Below are positions 42,846-51,546 of a DNA stretch of 64,000 nt, in pieces. This stretch comes from Lichenicola sp964247735. GTDB lineage: Bacteria > Pseudomonadota > Alphaproteobacteria > Acetobacterales > Acetobacteraceae. The position numbers and the translations under genes are program-made. Each line of letters begins with the position of its first letter. Position 1 is the stretch's first letter. The notes below the pieces were generated by a model. It saw only the letters and a list, made by a program, of their open reading frames with translations, did no database searches and was not told the origin of the DNA. The stretch covers positions 6,211 through 70,210 of the forward strand of contig CAXTVS010000013.1 of the NCBI GenBank assembly GCA_964247735.1, given 5' to 3'.

Positions 42846-43148
42846 ATGACGCTGGAAGCGGCGGACCGGGCGGCCGGGCATGACGACGCGCCCGCGGACA
42901 CCGCGGCAAGTGCCGTGGGCGGCATCGCCGCGGAACGGCTGCGCAGCATCATCGAGCGGGTCGAGCGGCTGGAGGAGGAGCGCAAGGCGCTCGGTTCCGA
43001 CATCAAGGACATCTTCGCCGAGGCCAAGTCGGCCGGGTTCGACGTCAAGGTGATCCGCCAGATCATCCGCATCCGCAAGCAGGAGCCGTCCGACGTCGAG
43101 GAGCAGGAAACGCTGCTCGACATCTACCGGCGGGCACTCGGCATGTAG
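42846..43148 (+). CDS. gapR: GapR-type DNA-binding protein (DUF2312)
   Basis: A 100-residue protein whose residues 25-100 match the DUF2312 family: LRSIIERVERLEEERKALGSDI followed by KDIFAEAKSAGFDVKVIRQIIRIRKQ. In Caulobacter GapR forms a coiled-coil clamp on overtwisted, AT-rich DNA and helps replication and chromosome segregation. The N-terminal 24 residues are acidic and alanine-rich and look disordered. AAGGGATC is upstream of the chosen ATG. It is divergent from zwf. The family is almost confined to alphaproteobacteria, supporting the organism placement. Confidence 0.88.
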   Translation: MTLEAADRAAGHDDAPADTAASAVGGIAAERLRSIIERVERLEEERKALGSDIKDIFAEAKSAGFDVKVIRQIIRIRKQEPSDVEEQETLLDIYRRALGM

Positions 43149-43214
43149 CAACGCCGCCTGCCGATGCCCTCGATCTGTCTGGCGGGGCGGATTCGCTTGA
43201 GTCTATAGTGGCTT

Positions 43215-43718
43215 GTGCCGTCGATGCTGCCCCTGCCGGACTGGATGCCGTGGTGGATCCAGCTCGCGATCCTGATCGTCGCGATCCTGTTCGGCTTCGC
43301 GCTGCTGCTGATGCCGTTCGCGGTGTTCGGCCTGAAGGACCGGCTCGAGCTGATCGAGGCGCAGCTCGACGACGTCCATGCCGAGCTGCGCATGCTGGCC
43401 AACCGGCTGCCGGAGGTGGCGCGCCCGCCCGCCCGTGCGATGGAGCAGGAGCCGGTGGCGGAGGAGATCGTGCCTCGTCCGCGACCCGCGCGCCCTCGTC
43501 CGCAACCGGTTCCGGTACCGCCGGTTCTGCCCGAGGCGTTGCTGCCCAACACTCCACGTCGACCACGCGACAGCGACGACTGGTCGGACGGGCCGCCGTT
43601 CAACGACGAGGCGGTGGGCCCGAGGCGTCCGCTGCGCGCCACGCCGCTTCGCGACGTCGACCAGGAGCGCGCGCCCCGCAGCCGGTCCGAGCCGACCCTG
43701 CGCTGGCCGCCGCGCTGA
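43215..43718 (+). CDS. Small single-pass membrane protein with proline-arginine-rich tail
   Basis: A 167-residue protein of unknown function. Residues 14-37 are one strong membrane helix (IQLAILIVAILFGFALLLMP), followed by a short amphipathic coiled-coil segment (LKDRLELIEAQLDDVHAELRML, partly shown) and a long disordered tail rich in Pro and Arg. The layout suggests an inner-membrane anchor with a cytoplasmic tail. It starts at a GTG; an ATG three codons later is possible. It follows gapR by 66 bases and converges with proB. I recognise no family. Confidence 0.6.
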   Translation: MPSMLPLPDWMPWWIQLAILIVAILFGFALLLMPFAVFGLKDRLELIEAQLDDVHAELRMLANRLPEVARPPARAMEQEPVAEEIVPRPRPARPRPQPVPVPPVLPEALLPNTPRRPRDSDDWSDGPPFNDEAVGPRRPLRATPLRDVDQERAPRSRSEPTLRWPPR

Positions 43719-43742
43719 TCGGAAGGAAAGGCGGCACAGGGC

Positions 43743-44891
43743 TCAGCCCGACGCCAGCACCAGGTCGTCGCGATGGATCATCTCGTCGCGGCCGCGCCAG
43801 CCGAGCAGGGTCTCGATCGCGTCGGACCGGTGGCCGATGATGCGGGCCGCATCCGTGCTGGCATAGGCCGACAGCCCGCGCGCGATCCCGACACGGTCCT
43901 CCGAAACCACCAGCACCAGGTCGCCGCGCCCGAAGCTGCCTTCGACCGCGCACACCCCGGCCGGAAGCAGGGAACCGCCGGCGTGCAGGGCCCGCGCCGC
44001 GCCGCGGTCGATCACCAGCTGTCCTGTCGGCCGCAGGTTGCCGGCGATCCATCGCTTACGTGCCGAGCGTCCTTCCGGCACCGGCAGGAACCAGCTGCAG
44101 CGCGTTTCCGTCCCGAGCCCCCGGAGCGGGTTCGCGACGCTGCCCAGGCCGATCGCCATGGCGCAGCCGGCCCGCGTGGCGATCCCGGCTGCCATGAGCT
44201 TGGTTCGCATGCCGCCCGACGAGTAGCCCGGCGGCGGCGCACCACCCATGGCCTCGATGTCCGGGGTCAGATCCGTCACCAGCGGGATGTGCCGTGCGTC
44301 CGGGTCCTGGCGCGGATCCGCGGTGTAGAGCCCGTCGATGTCCGACAGCAGAACCAGCTGGTCGGCGCCGATCATCCCGGCCACGCGGGCCGCCAGCTGG
44401 TCGTTGTCGCCGAAGCGGATCTCGGCCGTGGCGACCGTGTCGTTCTCGTTGATCACCGGCACGCAGCCGAGCCCGAGCAGGGTTGACAGCGTGGCCCGTG
44501 CGTTCAGGTAGCGACGCCGGTCCTCGGTGTCGTCCGGCGTGAGCAGCAGCTGTGCCGCGACCAGCCCGTGCGCAGACAGCGCGACGCTCCAGGCCTGCGC
44601 CAGCCGGATCTGGCCGACCGCAGCCGCTGCCTGCTTCTCCTCCAGGCGCAGGCTGCGACGGGTCAGCCCGAGGGCGTGGCGTGCCAGCGCGATGGCGCCG
44701 GACGAGACGACGATCACCTCCACGCCGCGTTGGCGCAAGGCGGCGATGTCGGCGGCGACGCCGTCGAGCCATTCGGCACGCGGCGCCGCCGCCTCGCCAT
44801 CGACCACCAGCGCGCTGCCGATCTTGACCACCAGCCGACGTGCCTGGTCGAGCGACGGCGCCGGGGAGGAGGGACAGCCAGGCAGGCTCAT
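43743..44891 (-). CDS. proB: Glutamate 5-kinase
   Basis: A 382-residue enzyme that phosphorylates glutamate in the first step of proline synthesis. The amino-acid kinase domain shows RRLVVKIGSALVVDG, VIVVSSGAIALARHALGL, PVINENDTVA, FGDNDQLAARVAGMIGADQL and SSGGMRTKLMAAGIATRAGC. A C-terminal PUA domain (about residues 285-375) is present, as in the longer form of the enzyme. The ATG overlaps the obgE stop (ATGA). The partner gene proA is not in the window; obgE-proB pairing is common in alphaproteobacteria. Confidence 0.94.
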   Translation of the reverse strand: MSLPGCPSSPAPSLDQARRLVVKIGSALVVDGEAAAPRAEWLDGVAADIAALRQRGVEVIVVSSGAIALARHALGLTRRSLRLEEKQAAAAVGQIRLAQAWSVALSAHGLVAAQLLLTPDDTEDRRRYLNARATLSTLLGLGCVPVINENDTVATAEIRFGDNDQLAARVAGMIGADQLVLLSDIDGLYTADPRQDPDARHIPLVTDLTPDIEAMGGAPPPGYSSGGMRTKLMAAGIATRAGCAMAIGLGSVANPLRGLGTETRCSWFLPVPEGRSARKRWIAGNLRPTGQLVIDRGAARALHAGGSLLPAGVCAVEGSFGRGDLVLVVSEDRVGIARGLSAYASTDAARIIGHRSDAIETLLGWRGRDEMIHRDDLVLASG

Positions 44892-45895
44892 CCGACTGCT
44901 CGGCGGCCTTCGGCAACACGGTCCTGCAGCACCCGGAGCGTTTCCGGAACGTTGCCATGCGTGGCGGCGGACACCGTCAGCACCGTGGCACCGGTCGCCT
45001 TTTCCAGCGCACGGCGTCGCGTGCCCAGCTGCTGCGGCGTCATCGCGTCGGTCTTGTTGATCGCCACGATTTCCGGCTTGTCGGCCAGGCCGCCGCCATA
45101 GGCCACCAGTTCCTCCCGGACCGTCCGCCACGCCTCCACCACGTTGCCGGCCGCGCCGTCGACCAGGTGCAGCAGCACGGCGCAGCGCTCGACATGGCCG
45201 AGGAAGCGGTCGCCGAGCCCGGCACCCTCGTGCGCGCCCTCGATCAGCCCGGGAATATCGGCCAGCACGAACTCTTCCGAGTCCGACAGCCGCACCACGC
45301 CCAGCTGGGGGTGCAGGGTGGTGAAGGGGTAGTCGGCGATCTTCGGCCTGGCGGCGGAGGCCACCGACAGGAAGGTCGACTTGCCGGCATTGGGCAGGCC
45401 GATCAGCCCGGCATCGGCGATCAGCTTGAGCCGCAGCCAGACCCAGCGTTCCTCACCCGGCCAGCCCTTGTCGGCCCGACGCGGCGCCCGGTTCGTGCTG
45501 GTCTTGAAGCTCGCGTTGCCGAACCCGCCGTCGCCGCCACGGCACAGCAGCACCTGCTTGCCCGGCTGGTCGAGGTCGGCCAGCAGCACCTCCCGGGTCT
45601 CGTCGAAGACCTGAGTCCCGATAGGCACCCGGATCAGCACGGGCGGCGAGCCCGCACCGGTGCGGTCCGAGCCGGATCCGTTGCCGCCCTTGCGCGCCCG
45701 GAAATGCTGGGTGTAGCGGAAGTCGATCAGCGTGTTCAGGTTGGCCGCCGCCTCGAACACGATGTCACCGCCGCGGCCGCCGTTACCGCCATCCGGGCCG
45801 CCGAACTCGATGAACTTCTCGCGCCGGAACGCGACGACGCCGTCGCCGCCGTCGCCGGACCGCACGTAGATCTTGGCCTGGTCAAGGAACTTCAT
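44888..45895 (-). CDS. obgE: GTPase ObgE/CgtA
   Basis: A 335-residue Obg GTPase that acts in 50S ribosome assembly and stress control. The glycine-rich Obg fold covers residues 1-158 (MKFLDQAKIYVRSGDGGDG, GGNGGRGGDIVFEA). The G domain has GLPNAGKST, DIPGLIEGAHEGAGLGDRF and INKTDAM. The start at 45895 is chosen because it begins the Obg fold exactly; longer in-frame reading would cross an intrinsic terminator. It is coupled to proB. It lies 106 bases after rpmA with that terminator between, so it may have its own promoter or depend on read-through. Confidence 0.95.
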   Translation of the reverse strand: MKFLDQAKIYVRSGDGGDGVVAFRREKFIEFGGPDGGNGGRGGDIVFEAAANLNTLIDFRYTQHFRARKGGNGSGSDRTGAGSPPVLIRVPIGTQVFDETREVLLADLDQPGKQVLLCRGGDGGFGNASFKTSTNRAPRRADKGWPGEERWVWLRLKLIADAGLIGLPNAGKSTFLSVASAARPKIADYPFTTLHPQLGVVRLSDSEEFVLADIPGLIEGAHEGAGLGDRFLGHVERCAVLLHLVDGAAGNVVEAWRTVREELVAYGGGLADKPEIVAINKTDAMTPQQLGTRRRALEKATGATVLTVSAATHGNVPETLRVLQDRVAEGRRAVG

Positions 45896-45946
45896 GCTGG
45901 TCTCGGTCCGTTCAGGCCGCGTTCGACGAAGGACATCGTGGAGACG

Positions 45947-45973
45947 AAAAAGGGCCGGCCCGAAGGCCGACCC
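45947..45973 (-). terminator. Intrinsic terminator after rpmA
   Basis: Read on the minus strand, GGGTCGGCC and GGCCGGCCC pair (one G-U) around a TTCG tetraloop and are followed directly by TTTTT. This is the clearest textbook terminator in the window. It separates rplU-rpmA from obgE-proB. Confidence 0.87.
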
Positions 45974-46001
45974 CTGAGCTTCGACCGACCGAAACGGTAT
46001 C

Positions 46002-46271
46002 CTATTCGGCGGCGAGCGACTTGGCGTCGACCGAAACCTGCACACGCCCCTCGGAGCGGGTTTCGAACTTCACGTTGCCGTCGATCAGGGCGAAGATTGT
46101 ATGGTCGCGGCCAAGGCCGACGTTGCGCCCAGGCTTCACCTTGGTCCCGCGCTGGCGGATGATGATGTTGCCGGCGATCACTGTCTCGCCACCGAACTTC
46201 TTGACGCCGAGGCGGCGTCCGGCGGTATCGCGACCGTTGCGGGACGAGCCGCCTGCCTTCTTGTGTGCCAT
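46002..46271 (-). CDS. rpmA: 50S ribosomal protein L27
   Basis: An 89-residue L27, which lies at the peptidyl-transferase centre. The N-terminus MAHKKAGGSSRNGRD and the middle VIAGNIIIRQRGTKVKPG are diagnostic. The sequence starts directly with the functional tail, so no N-terminal propeptide as in Firmicutes. It follows rplU by 65 bases and is followed by an intrinsic terminator. Confidence 0.97.
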   Translation of the reverse strand: MAHKKAGGSSRNGRDTAGRRLGVKKFGGETVIAGNIIIRQRGTKVKPGRNVGLGRDHTIFALIDGNVKFETRSEGRVQVSVDAKSLAAE

Positions 46272-46336
46272 GGCCTGTCTTCCTGTGCCTGTGAGCTGCC
46301 GACGCCGATCCGGAAACGCAGGTTCCGGAAGACGGG

Positions 46337-46651
46337 TCAGGCGGGGCTGATCTCGCCGATGCGCAGCACCGTGACGGGCTGGCGATGACCGTTGCGGCGG
46401 CGGCTGTTCTGCCGGCGGCGCTTCTTGAAGATGATGACGGTATCCAGCTTGTCCTGGGCGATCACGGTCGCGGTGACGCTGGCGCCAGGCACCAGCGGCG
46501 TGCCAATGCTGGTACCGCTCTCGCCGCCGATCGCGAGCACGTCGTTGAAGGTCACGGTAGCCCCGGCCTCCGCGTCGAGCTTCTCGACCTTAAGCACGAG
46601 GTCAGGGGTGACGCGGTACTGCTTCCCGCCGGTGCGGATGACTGCGAACAT
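46337..46651 (-). CDS. rplU: 50S ribosomal protein L21
   Basis: A 104-residue L21 that binds 23S rRNA. MFAVIRTGGKQYRV at the N-terminus and IIFKKRRRQNSRRRNGHRQP near the C-terminus are family signatures. First gene of the minus-strand ribosomal pair, driven by the promoter at 46802-46830. The leader is roughly 140 bases. Confidence 0.97.
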   Translation of the reverse strand: MFAVIRTGGKQYRVTPDLVLKVEKLDAEAGATVTFNDVLAIGGESGTSIGTPLVPGASVTATVIAQDKLDTVIIFKKRRRQNSRRRNGHRQPVTVLRIGEISPA

Positions 46652-46801
46652 TGTTCAGGCTTTCCGATCTCTTGATCCGCGCGTGCCCCGCTGGAGCGGA
46701 TGCCGGCGAACCCAGTCGCTTCTTGTGATGGGCCGGGCACCCAACGATGGGAGCACGGCAACGCCCCTCCCGACCGGACGCGGCCTGAAGCGACTGGCGG
46801 G

Positions 46802-46830
46802 CATCTATCCGATCGATGCGGGCCTGTCAA
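46802..46830 (-). promoter_or_regulatory. Sigma-70 type promoter of rplU
   Basis: On the minus strand a consensus TTGACA is followed after 17 bases by TAGATG. It points to rplU, with the start of transcription expected near 46795. Its -35 box lies only four bases from the -35 box of the tRNA promoter on the other strand. Confidence 0.72.
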
Positions 46831-46834
46831 TTAG

Positions 46835-46864
46835 TTGTCAGGCTGCTCCCGGAGAGGTTATAAG
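46835..46864 (+). promoter_or_regulatory. Sigma-70 type promoter of tRNA-Ser
   Basis: TTGTCA and TATAAG are separated by 18 bases, ending 18 bases before the tRNA 5' end. Strong -10 match; back to back with the rplU promoter. Confidence 0.72.
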
Positions 46865-46882
46865 CCGGCCGCCACTGCCTCC

Positions 46883-47377
<495 letters not shown>

Positions 47378-48127
47378 ATGGGTCGCCATGTGCTGACGGA
47401 CGCCTGGTGGGCGAAGATGAAACCGCATTGTCCGGGCAAGCCGACAGACCAGGGTCGAAGTGGCGGGGACAACCGCCGGTTCCTGGAGGCGGTGTTGTGG
47501 ATTGCTCGTACCGGCAGCCCGTGGCGCGATCTGCCTACGCTGTTCGGCAACTGGAGCACCGCGTTCCGGCGCTACAGCGACCGGCGCAAGGCCGACGTGT
47601 TCAAACGGCTGTTCGACGCCTGCTCGCATGAGCCGGACATGGAATGCGCCATGGTCGACGCCATGACCGTGAAGGTTCACCGCCACCGACAGGGCGCAAA
47701 AGGGGAACTCAGAGCCAAGCCATAGGCCGCTCCAAGGCGGCATGACGACCAAGATCCTGGCGCTCACCGATGCAGTGGGCAACCTGGTGCGCTTCGAGCT
47801 GCCGCCGGGAGACCGTGTCGACACGCTCGGCGTCGCGCCGCTGCTCGACGGCGTCCAGTTCGGCGGCCTGATCGCCGACACGGCGTTCGACAGCGACGCC
47901 ATCGTCGCCGATCCGAACGGGAAAGGCGCCAAGATCGTCATCTCGCAGCACCCGCGTCGGCCAAGCCGCTGCCGCTCGATCGCGACCTCTACAAGTCGCG
48001 CCATCTGATCGAGGACTTCTTCTGCAGGATCAAGAAGTTCAAGTGCATCGCCAGGCGCGCCGACAAGACCGCCAGAGCTTCAGAGCCATGATCTACCTCG
48101 CCGCCACCGTCATCAACTCCCGGCGAA
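47378..48127 (+). pseudogene. IS5-family (IS427-like) transposase, broken by four frameshifts
   Basis: The first frame (47378-47725) reads MGRHVLTDAWWAKMKPHCPG, with WIARTGSPWRDLP and MVDAMTVKVHRHRQGAKG, typical of IS427-group transposases including the first catalytic Asp (MVDA). Similarity continues in other frames: GRSKGGMTTKILALTDA, VGVAPL-like and LIADTAFDSD (second Asp), SQHPRR, LYKSRHLIEDFFCRIKKFKC (catalytic Glu), and AMIYLAATVINSR. Each step needs a one-base shift in the same direction, at runs of G or C near 47702-47705, 47736-47737, 47959-47960 and 48072-48073. Terminal inverted repeats and target duplication were not found. Right limit is approximate. Confidence 0.85.
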
Positions 48128-48709
48128 TTCCCAAAGGCTTCAGACCAGAACCAACCGGCTACCTCCCTCTTCCGGATGACGCACCCACGCAGAAGGCGAG
48201 CAGGCGCTGGAGGCATACCCGGTGCCTTCTGCTACGCCATGCGACCCCTTCCCGACGACGTGCCGCACATGACGATCTCAAGCGGTCGTGGGCGCAGCGT
48301 CATCAGCGTTGACCGACGAGGGGACGCGTAGCGGGATGACGACATCAGGCGGCGGATCGTGCTGACCGATGGAAGCAGCCTTGCATACGGACGCGCCGTC
48401 ATCGAACCGTCAGCGATCAGGCTCGCAACCGACCCTCCACGATCGCGAGCAGGTCCGGAAACCGCGGTGACGTCACCCACTTCCTTGTAGTTCAGGACGT
48501 GCGCCACGATGTGCGATCGTGCTTCCCGGCACCCGCTGGCGGATGAGCGGCTACCGGCCACAAGCCCCTCGTCCTTTCAGACATCGCGTCTCCGTTGCGG
48601 CCGTGGCGCCGCCTTCCGCAATCCCGTAATCCTTGCCGACAGCGGATCCGTTGGCCGGCTTCAAGGTCCGACGATCCGGATGAAGGATGCCCGGTTCAGG
48701 AACACAGCC
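48128..48709. other. Gene-poor stretch between transposase remnant and lldD-like gene
   Basis: About 580 bases without a gene I can support. A minus-strand frame at 48232-48561 encodes 109 residues, including SHIVAHVLNYKEVGDVTAV, which faintly recalls the C-terminal region of tyrosine integrases but lacks the tyrosine motif. The stretch is probably degraded mobile or accessory DNA. The promoter of the lldD-like gene should lie at its right end. Confidence 0.4.
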
Positions 48710-49870
48710 ATGCGTCTGCAGGACTGCCATAACTTTCACGACTTCCGCCGTCTGGCCCGGCGCCGCCTGCCCGGCCCCATCTTCAACTACATCGATGGCG
48801 CGGCGGATGATGAAGTCACCTATCGCCGCAACACGGCGGCCTTCGAGGAATGCGACCTCGTTCCTAGCGTGCTGCAAGGCGTGCGGGAGGTCGACCTATC
48901 CACTACCGTGCTGAACCAGAAGCTGCAGCTGCCCTTCTACTGCTCCCCAACGGCACTGCAGCGCCTCTTCCACCACGACGGCGAGCGCGCCGTGGCGGCA
49001 GCGGCGGGCAAATATGGCATCATGTTCGGCGTGTCGTCCCTGGGCACCACAAGCCTGGAGGAGGTCCGCCGCATCAGCAGCGGGCCGCAGGTCTACCAGT
49101 TCTACTTCCACAAGGACCGCTCGCTGAATCGCGAGATGATGGCACGAGCCAAGCAGGCTGGCGTGCAGGTGATGATGCTGACAGTCGACAGCATCACCGG
49201 CGGTAATCGTGAGCGCGACAAGCGTACCGGCTTTGCCATCCCGTTCCGGCTGAACGTGGCCGGCATGTCGCAATTCGCGGTCAAGCCGTCCTGGGCGTTC
49301 AACTACGTCCGCCAGGGTGCCTTCCGGCTGCCGCAGCTGGAGAACCACGTGGACATGGGACGCGGCGCCATGTCGATCAGCCGCTACTTCACCGAGATGC
49401 TCGACCCGTCGCTGGATTGGGAGGACGTCGCGGCGATGGTGCGGGAATGGGACGGGCAGTTCTGCCTTAAGGGCGTCATGTCGGCCGCCGACGCCAAGCG
49501 GGCCGCCGCGATTGGCTGCACCGGCGTTGTGGTATCAAACCACGGCGGACGCCAGCTTGACGGCTCACGCTCCGCCTTCGACCAACTGGCCGAGGTCGTG
49601 GATGCGGCGGGGCACCTGCTCGACGTGCTGATGGACGGCGGTGTGCAACGGGGTACGCACGTGCTCAAGGCGCTGTCGCTGGGCGCAAAGGCAGTGGGTG
49701 TCGGCCGCTACTATCTTTTTCCTCTGGCCGCCGCGGGACAGGCGGGTGTGGAACGCGCCCTGGAGCTGATGCAGCACGAGCTCGAACGGGCCATGAAGCT
49801 GATGGGCTGCACCACCATCGCGCAGCTCCGGCCGGAAAACCTGCGCTCCCGATCGGGTGCACCCGGCTGA
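48710..49870 (+). CDS. lldD: FMN-dependent alpha-hydroxy-acid dehydrogenase (LldD/glycolate-oxidase family)
   Basis: A 386-residue FMN enzyme that oxidises L-lactate or a related 2-hydroxy acid. Seen are LPGPIFNYIDGAADDE at the N-terminus, FYCSPTALQRLFHHDGE, the FMN-binding LTVDSITGGNRERD region, CLKGVMSAADAKRA (catalytic Lys area), VSNHGGRQLDGSRSAFDQL (catalytic His) and the C-terminal FMN phosphate site VLMDGGVQRGTHVLKALSLGAKAVGVGR (part). All key residues appear intact. ATG at 48710 fits the family; an upstream in-frame ATG at 48680 is possible. It sits alone between decayed genes, its stop almost touching the cut end of an RpiR remnant. Lactate versus glycolate specificity cannot be read. 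Confidence 0.87.
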   Translation: MRLQDCHNFHDFRRLARRRLPGPIFNYIDGAADDEVTYRRNTAAFEECDLVPSVLQGVREVDLSTTVLNQKLQLPFYCSPTALQRLFHHDGERAVAAAAGKYGIMFGVSSLGTTSLEEVRRISSGPQVYQFYFHKDRSLNREMMARAKQAGVQVMMLTVDSITGGNRERDKRTGFAIPFRLNVAGMSQFAVKPSWAFNYVRQGAFRLPQLENHVDMGRGAMSISRYFTEMLDPSLDWEDVAAMVREWDGQFCLKGVMSAADAKRAAAIGCTGVVVSNHGGRQLDGSRSAFDQLAEVVDAAGHLLDVLMDGGVQRGTHVLKALSLGAKAVGVGRYYLFPLAAAGQAGVERALELMQHELERAMKLMGCTTIAQLRPENLRSRSGAPG

Positions 49871-49879
49871 AGCGGTATG

Positions 49880-50130
49880 CGGCGCCAGCCCTTTGGCTAG
49901 GCGGACCTTGAACTCGGTGTAGCCGACGCAGCCAGGGCTGCCGTAGAAGCGGATGATGGCGGGACCGCTGACCGAGGCCACCTGCTTGAGACCGGTCATG
50001 CTCATTGTCATCACCGCCTCGGGCTGGCCCAGCACGATGCCGACGAGGCGCAGCTCCGCCCGGCTCAGCGCGTGCCGCGTCTGCGCCACGGCAGTGAGCA
50101 GGTGGCTCGGCGCCTCGGACGTGCGCGTCC
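49880..50130 (-). pseudogene. RpiR/MurR-family regulator, N-terminal remnant
   Basis: About 75 codons on the minus strand match the HTH_6 domain of RpiR-type sugar regulators: TRHALSRAELRLVGIVLGQP, AVMTMSMTGLKQVASVSGPA, IIRFYGSPGCVGYTEFKVRL. The similarity stops near 49880 and the frame then runs antisense through the end of the lldD-like gene. The SIS sugar-phosphate domain (normally about 180 residues more) is missing, and no clear ATG precedes the HTH. It is a truncated regulator of the broken sugar module to its right. Confidence 0.72.
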
Positions 50131-50137
50131 GGCGGGT

Positions 50138-50777
50138 TTACACCGGCACCAGATCGGCAAAGCACCGTATCCTTGCTTCCGCGGCCACCTCCACCAGCGA
50201 GCCGGTGCCCCGGTCGACGATCTGGCACGCCATGTCGGCCGCCGCGGCGCAGTCGCGGTCGATCGCCGTCTCCCCGACGAACAGCCCGTCCTGCGCTTCC
50301 ACCCCGAGTGCGGCCAGCGTGTGCAGAAGTGGCGCCGGATGTGGCTTGCGGTATGGCGTGGTGTCGGAGCCCACCACCAGCTCGACGTAGCGGCCGACGC
50401 CCAGATGATCGAGGACGGTCCCGACCAGGACCTGCAACTTATCGGTGCAGATCCCAATCCGCACGCTGGCGCGACGCAGGGCCTGCAAGGCGGAGGCCGC
50501 GTCCGCATAGGACGGCGAGTGCACCGCCGGACGTTTCTGGTAATAGGCGACACAGCGCCTGGCGTCGGCCTTTACCCGCGCCGCGTCGATCGGCTGGCCG
50601 ATTGCGGCATATGTTTTCTCCACCAGCGCACTCGCTCCCTCGCCGGTGGAGCGCTTGATTGCCTAGAACCCCCCGCGGCGGCAGACCGTGATCGGTCAGC
50701 ATGCGGTTGATGCCGGAAGCGATGCCCGGGGCGCTATCGACCAGGATGCGCTCCAGGTCGAACACAACCGTCTTCAC
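50138..50777 (-). pseudogene. HAD-superfamily (phosphoglycolate phosphatase-like) hydrolase, frameshifted
   Basis: The first frame begins MKTVVFDLERILVDSAPGIA and runs to about GLPPRG; the second begins near AIKRSTGEGASALVEKTY and continues through ICTDKLQVLVGTVLDHLGV, SDTTPYRKPHPAPLLHTL and LFVGETAIDRDCAAAADMA. A TAG and a one-base shift at about 50660-50675 separate them. The catalytic FDLDGTLVDS reads FDLERILVDS, so the second Asp and the glycine are lost, and the VGDS motif reads VGET. It is therefore inactive in at least two ways. Intact relatives dephosphorylate phosphoglycolate or sugar phosphates. Confidence 0.78.
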
Positions 50778-50799
50778 GAGGTCGGTTCCGGAACCGACG

Positions 50800-51380
50800 C
50801 CGCCGCGTTCACGCCGGTGAGCGCGTCGAACGGCGACGTTTACACCGGATGCAGCCGATCACAGGTCGCGACGGCCGGCACGGAGGGTCGCCTGGTGCCG
50901 ATGACCCGATCGCCTCCGCCGCCTCGTCCAGCGACCGCCAGTGGCCACGGCCGACACCAGCCAGCAAGATGGCGCCATTTGCCCCACCCTCGACTGCCCC
51001 GGTTACGGTCGCTACCTCCTGCCTGGAAACGTCAGCCAGCATCTGCAGCCGAGCAGGCGAGGCGGCGCCACCGCACACCAGAATCCGCCACCAGCTTTGG
51101 GATCGAGTGGGTGTTCAGCAGCACCCCCTCCATCATGCCGGCTCATGTGGCACAGGTTGTGGGCGCGAGTCGGACCGACTCACGGCCTGCGTCCTGCCGG
51201 TGCCACGCGCCGGCATCGCTCACCCCTGAGATAGAGCAGGAACAGCAGCCTGCCGGCACCTGCTGCGCCACGGCCACGATCTCGTCGAAGGCGAGCGATC
51301 CACCCGGCAGCGCCGACAGCGCGTCCCGCCAACACTGGAACGCGCTGTCATGAACGTGACCTCCACGTGCCAAGTTTGGC
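50800..51380 (-). pseudogene. FGGY-family sugar kinase (xylulokinase-like), C-terminal remnant
   Basis: Fragments in three frames on the minus strand line up in order with the second half of xylulokinase-type enzymes. They are SLAFDEIVAVAQQVPAG, then GRLLFLLYLRGER and VGPTRAHNLCHMSR in another frame, MMEGVLLN in a third, and CGGAASPARLQMLADVSRQE with GGANGAILLAGVG near the end. At least three shifts and a stop interrupt it. The N-terminal half (ATP and substrate Asp region) is absent. With the HAD and RpiR remnants it marks a former pentose or polyol catabolic operon. Confidence 0.72.
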
Positions 51381-51546
51381 GCATGCTGCCGCAGGACACC
51401 TGCAGCAGCGCCCCGGATTATCCGGACGCGACGCCGACGCCGACCTCGTCGGCATACCGACCGTGGCGCCGAGGCTCTGGATGAGATTGACCACCGGCAG
51501 GTTCATGTCGCTCCATGATCCACATTCATCATGTTCTGTCGTCTGA

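Noticed and set aside
50160..51350. Plus-strand open frames across the decayed region
   Set aside because: They are antisense to HAD and FGGY kinase remnants that show real family sequence on the minus strand.
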